A stretch of 64,000 nt of DNA from Rostratula benghalensis (lineage: Eukaryota > Chordata > Aves > Charadriiformes > Rostratulidae), in NCBI GenBank assembly GCA_013399305.1, contig VXAI01000114.1, forward strand, positions 1,566,188 through 1,630,187, given 5' to 3'. The notes below the pieces were generated by a model. That model ran no database searches. It worked only from the letters and a program-made list of their open reading frames with translations, and had not been told where the DNA came from. The number at the start of each line of letters is the position of its first letter. Position 1 is the stretch's first letter. Shown here piece after piece: positions 14,130 through 25,330 of the stretch. Position numbers and translations under genes: made by a program.

Positions 14130-14193
14130 CTTCTGGTTCTCCTGAAAGGCCATCCCGTTCAGGCCATCATCCACATGAGTGCAGTTGACTGAT
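14130..14193 (-). other. candidate coding exon (unidentified protein)
   Basis: On the minus strand, acceptor GGGCTGTAG opens a 64-nt segment ending at CAGAAG/GTAAGG, with a second GTAAGG directly behind the first. Only one frame is open and it reads SVNCTHVDDGLNGMAFQENQ followed by K; the same frame is open for about 14 more codons upstream, to a TGA. The phase would be 2 in and 0 out, which would join in frame to the candidate at 4,265-4,449. The segment is mildly GC-richer than its surroundings. No domain is recognised, and chance remains likely. Confidence 0.15.
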
Positions 14194-15042
14194 CTACAGC
14201 CCACAAACCTGTTTCTATATCTCCGGCTGACGTGGCATTTGGCCCTTCATTCTTGGGTAACTCAGGCTCTAAGAGGAAGGACATGGTACTCAGTTTAAGG
14301 TTTTGGTTTAGTAAGAGAGCATTCACATTTGATTTCTTGAAACCCAGACCTGTGGCCTTATGATCATTCCCAGGTTTACAGTTAAGCTGTAATTATTGAT
14401 GCAGAGTAATGGGTACCTAGACCCATTACTGAACTTCACGATTCTTTCTTTTTACGTTTTACATTATCATGCTCCAAGCACACAGTGCACTAGAAGACAA
14501 AAGGTCGGGTGGCCTTTTGGTCAGTGATCCATTTCCCAGCTTTGTTACACAAGTAATGTAAACAACTCAGTTGGAGAGTATTGACCTGTTTTATTTTACA
14601 TATAAATGTTGGGAGAAGGAAAAGATGAGACAGAAATTAAAGCAGCTACAGAAAAAAAAAAACACAGAAAGAATTTGATGTACTCATCTGTAATTTAGTA
14701 TGCAGGAAATCTAGGTAAAATTATATAGATGGGAGAGATCTAATTCTCTCTTTTCTTCAGAGCTCCAAAACCAAATAAATAGCAGGAATGCTGAGCCAGA
14801 TGGGTTTTTCCATTTCCTAAATTTTCTTATGTCTTAACTCTACAGTACAGCAAGGGGCATATTCTCCTTTTGAAGCCCAGACCTAGCATTAACATTTATG
14901 GGAGTTATGCACACATCAAAAGAAAAACCTATTTTAAGCAATTTATAAATCTGAATATTTTTTCCTCTGACCAGTGCAACTGTAAGATTATATATAGGAA
15001 AGGGCCAAAATCTCCCATTTTGTTTCTGCTGCTGAATACCTG

Positions 15043-15150
15043 TAAAGAAGAAAAAAGTGGGAGAGAGAGACAGAATAAGAGAGAAAGACATGGGAATAGA
15101 AATCAGGGGAGGGCGGGGGGAAGGGAAGGAGAGAGGGAAACAGAAACACA
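15043..15150 (+). repeat. polypurine tract
   Basis: About 100 bases that are almost entirely A and G on the plus strand, changing from A-rich (with GA repeats) to G-rich at about 15,105. Tracts like this can form triplex or quadruplex structures. The matching minus-strand translation is Pro/Ser-rich low complexity and not a gene. Confidence 0.85.
15106..15125 (+). other. G-quadruplex motif
   Basis: Four G runs with short loops on the plus strand: GGGG-A-GGG-C-GGGGGG-AA-GGG. This satisfies the canonical pattern of four runs of at least three G with loops of 1-7 bases. It sits inside the polypurine tract, so triplex formation is an alternative structure. Confidence 0.75.
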
Positions 15151-16789
15151 TACCCCCCCAACCCAGATGTGAAAACTCTTTAAAACAGTTTCTATTCTTC
15201 TCGGTATGTTTTCCTTAGCATTTGAGTGACCAAAAGCAGACTACTTAACATGTAGAAGTGTTTGTAGAAGTGTTCCTCTTCCTGACAAGACCTTTTCACT
15301 GCTTTTTGACTACTTAAGGAATGTGTACATGGCTCAAACTCAAGATGTTTAAACCATCTGTACATAATGCCATGAAGTACTTGCACTCCCATCTTTCAGT
15401 GCCTTCTGATTCTGCTAATTATTGTATGTTCCCATTATTATTTTGTGATTAAAACCCCTTGATCTTTCATATATGTAAAAAGGGATTCCTTGGTCATACA
15501 TTCCCATTAGAAAGAGAGCTGATTAAAGGAGTCCCTTATTCAGTTCCATTCTATTCATTTCCAGCTTAATCTCTTACAGAAATAACTTGCTTGACTATTT
15601 TAAATAGATTTTGTCCATACATATTCTCTTTTATCTGACATATAAATTTAAATTTAGCAATTTTAGCAAAAAGAGTAAGCTTAAGCTCTTCTAGAGAAGT
15701 AAGGTGGTTTTCTGACCACATAACAACTTTCACTACAAAGTCATCGTAAATTTGCTCTTGGCCAAAAGGCCAAAAATCCCTGCTGAGAATCTCCTGGCTC
15801 CCAGCCTTGAATTCCATGGAGGGCCAGTGAATCACTTTCCAATGATACCATGTTTCTTTGGAAAAAAGTCCTGTCCTTGCTGCTTCAAGATAAATCTTGC
15901 CAATCTGACAACATGATTACATGGGAGTTGTCAGCTTATACTGCAAAGGACCTTGGTCGTCTTCTCTGTCTGTAAACTGCACATCTCAAGTTCTCACACA
16001 TCAGAGATGCTACTGCCAGCTAGTATTAGATCTTTATGTATTTGCAGTACTAAACCCCACAATTCCCCACTCCATTTCTCATTGTATTGTTTCATCCCTC
16101 TAGAGGGCTTTATTTCATGAGTTGAAGAGTAAATTAACCCCAGCAAAACATTGGGCTCGCTGTGGCTGGACTGATCCTGGTCCCTTATTTACAGCTGTCT
16201 TGGGTACCTCTACATTCTCATGGTTTATGATGTGAACCCTAATTTAGGACACTAATTCAGGCAGGGGATCTTTCCTATAACACAACTTATCTGTCACCAT
16301 CTCTTTTTAAAGAAAGGAGATGTACAGTCGTTTCAATAGTCAGGTGCTGGAAATAATTCCTGTACTTGTTTCTGGTCCTGAAATATTATTCCTCCAGAAA
16401 CTGAAAGGCAGAAACATAAGGCTGGCCAAGCAAACTTCCTCCAAAGTACAAGAAGTGAGGCATTTCCTCAAAGTATGTGACTGATGGTCACATAAGGTTT
16501 GCTGCTGTGTTAAGAAATAGTGACAAAATATTAATTAGGCTGTCAGAGGGCAAGAGCAGTGAGACACAAAGGGGTATATTTGCATTACAAAAATCACCAT
16601 GCAAAAATATAAGCATTTTCTTGTCAAAACTTTGCAAAGCCAAGATAAGAAGTTATGTATATACAAGGCAGTTAATAGAACAAAATGACAGAAGTAATAA
16701 CTGGCATATTAGTTGCTATTTAGGTGCTAGTGATCAGATCCTATGATATAAAAAAGAATTTTAGATATAAGCTAAAACATTTATTACAG

Positions 16790-16916
16790 GTGCTTAATCA
16801 TGAAATCCGCTTAATCGGGACATTTCCCAGGGAACCAAATTAAGCCTAATGATACTTAATGGCAAGGACTGCTGCTTAATTGGGGTGGTAATTCCAGTTA
16901 ATTGGGATTCCTGCAG
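16790..16916 (+). repeat. possible old repeat with TTAAT(C/T)GGG motifs, exon-like borders
   Basis: The segment repeats a short motif: CTTAATCGGGACATTTCCC, CTTAATTGGGG and TTAATTGGGATTCC, with further CTTAAT copies between. This internal regularity looks like a fossil DNA transposon or other interspersed repeat, but I cannot name the family. It is framed by a splice-like acceptor (ATTTATTACAG) and a near-perfect donor (CTGCAG/GTGAGTAAA). All frames contain stops, so if it is transcribed it would be a non-coding or UTR exon. Confidence 0.35.
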
Positions 16917-19900
16917 GTGAGTAAATGGTACTCAAATAAAGATACTGTATCTGGCCTTCATGATGTTCTAATATTGGTGGTGCTTTGTCACCCCTAAAAC
17001 AGCCTCTCCTGCTACTCGATCAGCAAAGCAAAATTAGTTCTGTGCTCCCATTTTGGTCCTTTCAAACATTGCTTAAAGTTACAATCACTCTCTCTGGGCT
17101 GGCAATACAAGATGACTTTTTCGAAGTCTAATGAATCCAGATTTTTTGCATTTTACCAGCATGTTAGAAAGATCCCACTCAACTTGCCTGACCAAGGAAA
17201 AGCTTTTTAATAAGCCTTTGGACTTCATTGAGATGCCACAAAGACGTTTGAAAATTGTTGGTAGCAATTTCAACTGCAAAACAGTTTGTCCTAGTTAGAA
17301 AGGTTTCTGCACTGGCTTGTGAGAACAAATATTTTACTACTGAAAAACCTCTATAATAAACCCTTTTTCAAAAGTAAGAAAGGGAAGACCTACACTCTTC
17401 TCATGGCACTTACTGTTGCTCAAGGTTTTATTTTAGCCCATCACCCACACAGACACACACGAAATACTTTTTTTTTTTTTTTTAAACCATTATTAAAATA
17501 TGCTTAAATATAATTCAGGCTTTTACATAGCACCAGAGACCCTGAAAATAAAAACTGCTGATGGCAGTCAGCTTATTAGAAAGATATGTTTTCATCATTG
17601 CTTCTTGGGGTCCTTGCTATCCTCAGGAGGACATGGTACGCAGCACTCTGTGTGCTGCACCATCTCTTGCTTAGTTGGAAGACAGGCAAGTTGCCAGTTC
17701 TTGGGAGAGGGAGCTGTAGCTGCAGCGCCTGCAGCTGCCTGGGGAGAGCTGCTGCTCTCTGTAGGTTTCCAAAAGCACAGCAGAGTGGCCTGACTGGAGC
17801 TACTGCCTCTCACAGTTCAAATATATGCCTTTCAGCTGCTAAGCTGTTTTGTGAATTTTTAGGAGAGAGGGAATCTTGGTTGCTGCATCCTTTGCAAAAT
17901 TTAGGCTGACATCAAGCCCTTCCCTGCAATGCACAGGCTGGGCTGGCTGCTCACCCCTGTGTGGCCCAGGGCTGCTTGTTGGAAAGAGAAGATCCCACCA
18001 GTCAGCTGAGAAGGGCAGCTGCAAGATTCAGGCCACTGGACAACAGCATCCCCAAGTGAGTTCAGATCTGATTGGAGCCAGGAGATCCCCAGACAACAGA
18101 TCTTACCTTCCACAGTGGCACACCTAGCCACCCCTTTGTCATCTTCAGAGGGCTGCTGCAACCCAAGCAGTGCTGACTTGCAAGAAGACAAGCTATTACC
18201 GTGTCCCACAAGCCCCCCATTTCTCACTGAAATCAGGATCGTGCCTCTGCCAGAAGCAGCTGTTCCTGACTTGTGGCTCCTGCTGAGATCAAAACCATAC
18301 CTGATTTTCCCCAACCCTCTTCAAGCACTGGTTCATTGTCTCAAAAGTTTTCACAACAGAAATGTTCTGAACAGAAAAGGAAACATTCTGAAAATACTTG
18401 GGGGAGGCGCACTGATTTTTTTCTGTAGCACAGTGCACCTGGGTGTAAGGAGTAATGTGTTTCACTGCTTCAGTAGGAGCTCTAGTTTGTACAGCAAGAG
18501 ACAAGTGCTTCTGCACACACTTCTCTGAGCCTCCCTCGCTGTAGTCCCAAAGTCCTAGTTCTAGCCCTAAAGCAAGACGCAATACATGATTTTGATTCCT
18601 CTTTACAGTGGAGAACTCCAAAGTGAGTAACCAGACTCAAGAGTGCAGTATTAGCCAGCAAAAGCACCAAAGACACAGCTTAGGTGTGCTGGGGTTTGTG
18701 TTGTCAAGCATTTATAAGTTGCAGATACATTTGAAGTTTCAACAATCAGCACTTGCAGAAGGAAAATGGAAACAATAACTTCAGAAAGAAAACTGTTTGA
18801 TTTTTGTTGTGGAGCTGTTTTAGGTAAATGCTATCATTAAAATGTAATGAAATTCTCAGGTGAGGTATAACATAAGATTTCACGTCAATTTTTCTCCCCC
18901 ACACAACTTCCATTTTACTACTGATAAACTAAAATAACTGGCAATTAATTGAGTGGGCCAAAATTATCAAGAATGTCTGCCAACCTGCTGCTAGTAAGTC
19001 TTTCTTTGTAACAGTACATGAAATCCGTACTGTAATTATTAACCCAGTTTTTAATTTGTCACTGACCACATGCATTGCATCAGATGAGTAGCAGTGTAGC
19101 TACAAAACAGTCAGTGTGTATACTCTGAGAAAACTAAGTGGAAGCCATTTTTCGCACTGATCTTACACTTGAAGTTACAGATTCTTCACAAAGCTTATCA
19201 TAAAATATTCACAGAACTAGAAGAATATCAGAGGTACTAAATTATTCACAGTCAAATGTTAACTTGAAGTAGCAGGTTTTTTTCTTCCTCACAGCACCCA
19301 TATACAGAAAATCACTCGCTATCTAAAGCAAAGATCCATCCTACATGTGGGACTACCTTTGATGTGGCATTTAGCCAACAATATCAATCTACCTTTCCTC
19401 TATAGTGGAGGAAATCAGACGTTTACAGTCAAGTATGTCCTTGGAGGAAGAATAACAGCAATAGAGAAAACATCATTAAATGACAGAAACAGCGGAAACA
19501 AAATTATTCTTCCATTTGGAATTTCAACTGAAAATTTTTAACTGTTTTCTACTTGTTCATGAATGCCACCAGCTCCAAAATAAAGAAAGGTGACCAGGAT
19601 TACTTATCCTCAAGAAATGCCACTCTAGCGACAAGAACTTGCATAGACTGCCAGAGCCCATCAGAAATTAGCTAAGGGATTTTAATGGACTCTACAGCAA
19701 TTTTCACTGTGTAAGGGGAAGAAATGGAATTAGTTTAAATAGTAAAATGTGAATTAATAATCATCACCATCATGAAAAAAGGTTAAAATATAAAAAAAAA
19801 AAATTGGTGAGAAATTAAGGAGAACACAAAAGGAGAAAAAAAGTAAACAATGATTAGAAAAGTCAAGATTGTTAGTGTTAGAAATTAGTTATTGCAATGA

Positions 19901-22900
19901 AATACAAAATCTCAAAAATGATTGAGTCAGCAGGTGATCAAAACCATAAATGAATATTAAAATAATGAAGGACAATAAGTCAAGGTGAACTAACTGAAAA
20001 TCAAGCCAGAATGAGTTTAAGGAATTAGTAATGAACAAAAAGGGACAGCTCCTCAGCAGGAATAAATCCACCAGAACTATGCTGATTTAGACCAGCTAAG
20101 GAGGTGCCTCTGTGCAGTTAGTAAAAGCAGAAGAACCCCAACATTTCACTGCTGGATCCTAAATTAAAGAGAAGGCAGCGGTCAGCAAGATTAATTTCTT
20201 CCAGGAGTATAACGTGTTAAAACTTCCCACACAAACAATATATTCACCCAGAAATGCAGTCAGAGATCTGATGTAACTACTTGCAAACTTGGACCCATTT
20301 GCCAAGCAGCACTGGTCAAAAAATTAAATCCAGAACACACAATTCTGAAACATTTTGTTTTAACGTTGTCAAAAGCATTATTAGAGTTTTTCATGTGAAG
20401 TATTTTAAACTGACAAAAATTAATAACTGAAAAGATGCTAAAAATCTATTTCAGGTTGGAAAAATGTTTCACTTCACCTAAGATAATTTGGGGTGGTTCG
20501 TTTTTGTTCAGTAAATTGAAAATCCATCCTTTTCACAGCTCTGTGTCTCAGACTATTTACTGAGATTCTGATATTCACTATAATCTCAGAAGCATCTAAA
20601 ATACAATCAAAAACTATGTATTTCCAGTCTGTATAAATGATTACCCTTTAAAAAAAATGCAATATTCATAAACAGAAAACCTTACTCCAAATTCAACCGA
20701 GAACAGAAAAATTTGTATTTACTCTTAGGAGTGTAAGTTCTTAAATGAATGAATGATTATCTGACATGAACTATGAATAAACTTCAGACAATATATCTTT
20801 ACATATGTAGGTAGAGATTTTTGGTGGTGCAGGCAAAATAATTCCTGAAGAATATTTAGCAAAATATAAAGCACAAAATTTACACAATATTACTTATAAA
20901 TGTCCCCTTTTTAAAATGTATTACTTACACCATAACATACAATAATTTGGTTAAGAAATACCTTCTCTAATTGGTAACACTAGCAGAGTAGCACTCTTAA
21001 TTTCATTTAAAGGCTTCACACAGCAAAGTAAGTGCATTAAAGCTGGCCACGACTTTACATAGAAGAGTAGCTAAAGATTTTGACCAGCCTTCCAAAAAAC
21101 AGGAGTAAAGAAATTACCTGATAAAGGGCAAGCGTAAAATCCTAAGCTGTTGTTCTCTTACAGTCCCAAGCATAAACCTAAGCAAAAGACACATCTGGTC
21201 ACAGAAACGAACTTCAGACAGTACAGAAATGGTGTGAGAAGGAAAATAAGGACACTAAGTGTCCTGGGAAGAAGAGGGTTGAGACCTTAAGGACCTCTGT
21301 GCTCAGTAGAGAGTGGGAGACAAGTGTCTCTTCTGTGTTATACACACATAAGAAACCACAGTATTTCTTCCCATTCTCAAGCCTCTTGGTATACAACATG
21401 AGCAACACCACTGAAACAAATAGATGTAGATCCATGTGAAACCTGGTGTGACTGAAGAGAGAATTTGCCTCCAGTCCCTGGCAGCAAGAATCAAGGTGGT
21501 CTCTCACTCACATTAACAAAGTTCTTAGCTACCACCTGATTCATACATACTGAATTTTGCAGTCTCCTTGGTAAGATTGCCAGGTTGCTTTAACAGATAC
21601 TGCAATACCTACAGACCAAATGTTGCCTCGACTCTGTCACAGCCCAAAGGGGAAAGTGCCCCAAACAAAGAAGCTCAAGAGGGGAATCAGCAAATCTAAA
21701 CTCACTTCTAACTTCACTGTGTGTTCTTGTGCTTACAACACTGATATTTCATGTTTTGTTTTACAAAAGAAAATTCATTAAATGCTTATAAAGAATTCTG
21801 GCTTTCTCAGAGGGAAATACTTACCAGCGTTCAATATTATTAGAAATAGCACGCGGAATAAGTTAAAGCAATCTATCTCAATTTAAGTCAATATAAACAT
21901 TTTTGTATCATCTCCTCAGCATAATCTTCCTGCTAACTGCTGGTAAATGGCTGCTTTCTGAGGCTGGTTTAAAAAAAATTGTTTGCACAATCAAAACTGC
22001 ATCATGTGCATTTCAAACAAGAGTAAAGCCAGAAGCTATCTCTAATTCCACCCTCCCCTGCCTCACCCAGTGAAGTCCACAGTAATGTACATTTTCAATT
22101 ACTCTCCTCCATTCAAAACTCAACAAACTGTCATATTAACAACAATTGTGGCTCACTGGCAAAACCCAACACTACTATTACACAGAAACCGTCAGGACAA
22201 AAATAGTGTCACTTCTCATTGAAAGAAATGTTCTTGTAGAGCTCCATCCAGCAGCAGTGGATGGCACAATTTAGGCTATATGGTTTCTAAACAGAGCAGG
22301 GTCATTTAAATATAATTTTCAAGCAATCACTTGCTCTGCCTCAGAAAAGATAGTAGCATCAATATCTAATTATTATCCTGAAACATTCTACGTACTTTAT
22401 CTCAGAACAACTCTTATTTGTCTTTTCAAACATTGAACCGTTTAATATTATGATAAATCAGACTGAACTAGAATTAATAACTATCAGGTGCAGAATATTA
22501 TTATACTAACTCATAAAGCACAATTCACATTTTCTAGTATGATGAATTATCATGTTAATGAGGGCTGAAATATAACAGAGCAGCTAATAGACAGACTCTT
22601 TTAACTCATGTAATATAAGTTACTTCATACTCAGTTACTTAGTTTAATCAGAAAAAGTATTACTGTATTATATTTTCAAGTTCCTTGGGGAGATAGCATC
22701 TCTTCTGATGGAAAGCAAGGTTACTTGGGAATAACAGGTCATCTTCATCAACCAAATATGTCACCTACATTATCTCACGATTTCTATACGTTTGGGAACA
22801 TACTGAGCAATGAATACCAGCCAGCTGGTGGGTGGTAATGTGCAGCCTCACTGCCTACACAGTCACTGCATCTAACTCCACAGTTAATAGAATAAATTTG

Positions 22901-23893
22901 AGATAATTTATTTCCTAAAGAGAAGAGGGGTAAGTTGTCTCAGAGTATATCCATATGGGCAGTAACCAAAGAAGGGGTAATCCCCCATTTCTTGTTTATG
23001 TTAACATACTATGAGTCCCCCCCATTGTATTTAAAATGGGGACAATAGAGGAAAAAGATTGGCCAGAATCTCATAAAGATGCATTCTCTCTCTTAAGCTT
23101 CAGGAAAGGTAGAAACACTGTACCTAAGACCAGGAAAAAAATACCACGTTAAGGTAGTATATTATCATATATGATCAAAACAAGTTCTGAATTAGAATTG
23201 TGTGAAATATTTGCAACAGAACATGATGAAATTATCCAAGATATGATTGATTTCAGGTGATGTTATAGGTGTGCACATGGAAAGACTACTAGAGTTAACG
23301 AAACTCAGTTGAATAATGGCCAGGGTGCACCTTGTATATGTCGCAGCTCAGTCATAAATCTCAGAGGCTTGATTATATTTTTCAATTTTCTTGAACCCCA
23401 AGCTCAAAGCTACACTGCTGTCCAGTAAAAGACAGTTAGGGAAATGTTTGCAGGAACCCTAACAAATGAAAACCACAGTGCTCTGCAGAGCTCTTTTCTG
23501 CTAATGCAGTCCCGGTCACATCTGGTGCCTCTTTTATCATAAAACAAAGATAAATTCATATGCAAGAACAAAGAGATATGCATGTCATTTGGTGTTATTT
23601 TACAAAAGAGAATAAAAAAAAACTTTCTGGTTTTCCCATGTCAGCAATCAGAGCTTCAAATCCATGAAAGGAGATTTGCATTCATTATTTAACCACAAGG
23701 CTAGACAACATTTTTAGAAAGCATCCAAGATTGACTAAACTTCCCCTTGGGTCTCCTTTCAGACATATCTTCTGCAACCCCTCACACTACAAACATTACA
23801 CTAGAAAAATGCATCTGCCAGGTTTTAAGATCTCTCCAATTCACCTTATTAGCATATTATTTTCCTAGCCCACCCCCAATCAATAATACTTAC
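16917..23893. other. gene-free DNA with a GC-richer patch
   Basis: No recognisable gene. From about 17,640 to 18,600 the sequence is clearly richer in G and C and holds many overlapping open frames, among them 137 codons at 17,901-18,314 (minus) and 137 codons at 18,115-18,528 (plus). The frames on both strands are similar in length, as expected when low AT content simply makes stops rarer, and none resembles a known family. A T15 tract lies at 17,468-17,482. From 18.7 to 23.9 kb the sequence is plain AT-rich DNA. Confidence 0.6.
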
Positions 23894-23989
23894 CTTTCTG
23901 GTACAGCATTTGATAGTTCTTAATCCATCCTACAGTATCTTGCTCAGCCTGCAGCTCTGGATGTGTCCTGATTTTAGAGCTTGTCATCA
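23894..23989 (-). other. candidate coding exon (unidentified protein)
   Basis: On the minus strand, GGTATTTTCAG opens a 96-nt segment that ends at CAGAAAG/GTAAGT, a perfect donor. Two of the three frames contain stops; the open one reads through MTSSKIRTHPELQAEQDTVG and ends NYQMLYQK. The phase is 1 in and 1 out, a symmetric exon. The acceptor has a weak pyrimidine tract. I do not recognise the protein. The phase does not connect directly to the other minus-strand candidates, so either exons are missing or this is chance. Confidence 0.2.
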
Positions 23990-24143
23990 CTGAAAATACC
24001 TCAGATAATAGTTTGATTCTCTTCCTAAATCCACCAGCAATTTTGGAAACTTGCATTACAAATAAAATTATGAATTTCTTTAGCTTCAAAACTGCTGTTA
24101 TTAATTATTACCATGGAAAATGTTATTTAGTGACTTAGGGCAC

Positions 24144-24203
24144 GATCCTGTTTCCACTGAACTAATTTGCAGGACTCCCGTTGCATTCAGAGGAAGTAGG
24201 ATC
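24144..24203. repeat. imperfect inverted repeat, possible ancient amniote repeat
   Basis: GATCCTGTTTCCACTGA at 24,144-24,160 pairs with TCAGAGGAAGTAGGATC at 24,187-24,203, matching at 14 of 17 positions with a 26-nt spacer. From memory, arms of the form 'gatcctgctcccactga...tcagtgggagcaggatc' recur in bird, crocodile and turtle genomes, so I take this as a decayed copy of an old dispersed element. The family name is not known to me. Confidence 0.45.
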
Positions 24204-24794
24204 AGGTTTTAACCTCCAAAGGCTTAAATACATCATTAGTAGAATTTGAATGGGCTTTACAATATGATTTTGCTTAACTCAAGCATCCTCTAAGAGATCA
24301 GCACATTCAAATGCTGAACTCTGACGCTAAAAAACTAAACAGTGGAAGAAAGCTGGAGGTTATTTTGCTTTTACATTCTGTGGTGTGTGTCAGTGATGAC
24401 AACTGCTGCAGGGAGTGCTATAAATAAAACTGCTGCAGGTAACTCCTAGTTCATGGTCTGGTGCTGGGCAGAATTTCTCATAAACACAACAGGACAACCT
24501 GAGTAATCTAAGAATCCAGAAGGAAATGGGGTTGGTGGGGTAAATATTTTTGGCATTATGTGGGTCAAGAGCAAGACTTTAAATCCCTTCTTAAACTTTT
24601 GCTTGTTCTGCAGAAGCCACCATATGCAAACTACTACAATAAATCCAGCATTATTCCCCCACCAAATAAAGAGGAAAAAGCCCCATCTACTGAAATTCAG
24701 GGCATAATTATAATTGACTTTTGCCAATTGAAGATTTAAGTCCTGTTTTGGGAAGTCATTATTCACATGTTTGATGAGATGTGTGCACCTCTGT

Positions 24795-24862
24795 GCCCCA
24801 CTAACTTTAGTTGGACTGGCTTCACATGTGAAGTTAGGTATATGTATAATTATGTTTAGGAT
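24795..24862. repeat. possible ancient amniote repeat fragment
   Basis: The sequence around ACTTTAGTTGGACTGGCTTC followed by CACATGTGAAGTTAGGTATA resembles, from memory, a widespread old archosaur/turtle repeat of the form 'acttcaatgggactactcacatg..aagttaggcacatg'. It lies inside the 156-codon open frame at 24,446-24,916 (minus), which argues against that frame being a gene. Confidence 0.3.
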
Positions 24863-25297
24863 TATCACTTCAACTGTAAGCTCCCTGGGCCAATCTATGT
24901 CTACATCATTATCCATTACTAAGCAGAGTCCGTAGTAGCAAGTAACACTGTGATAATTGTGTGCTGAATTTTACAGCTCACAATAAGCAAAATAGAGCAC
25001 TTTGATTCTGTTCACGTATAATTATTGTTATGATTATTTTTAAACTATAAGCACTTCCCACACCAAGTGATGTAACTGCTTAAATTCACCTCTGGGCAAA
25101 ACACATGTGACTCTATTTACTTTACAGATATATTTCATATGGTTTGAATTACGTCTGGTGGCTGCACATTTAGACTCCAATTTGGCAATCCGAGCCACAT
25201 GTGTTGACATGTAAATTTACACAGACTTAAGCCAGAATCTGCTTTTTTGACAAAACTGAACATCTGATCCCCTTTCTCAGAAACATCAATACAAGTA

Positions 25298-25330
25298 AAA
25301 TCCTGTTGACTTCAGTGGCAACCACCTAAA
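25298..25330. repeat. possible ancient amniote repeat fragment
   Basis: AAATCCTGTTGACTTCAGTG carries the 'tgacttcagtgg' core seen in the inverted-repeat copy at 24.1 kb and again near 55.4 kb. It is short and degraded; the assignment rests on this shared core only. Confidence 0.25.

Larger units (their letters stand above)
13898..16789. other. gene-poor unique DNA
   Basis: AT-rich sequence with no recognisable gene apart from the exon candidate at 14,130-14,193 and the polypurine/G-quadruplex tract near 15.1 kb. Open frames of 100-103 codons at 14,840-15,172 on both strands are shadows of the polypurine tract (Arg/Glu- and Pro/Ser-rich) and are not genes. Confidence 0.6.
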
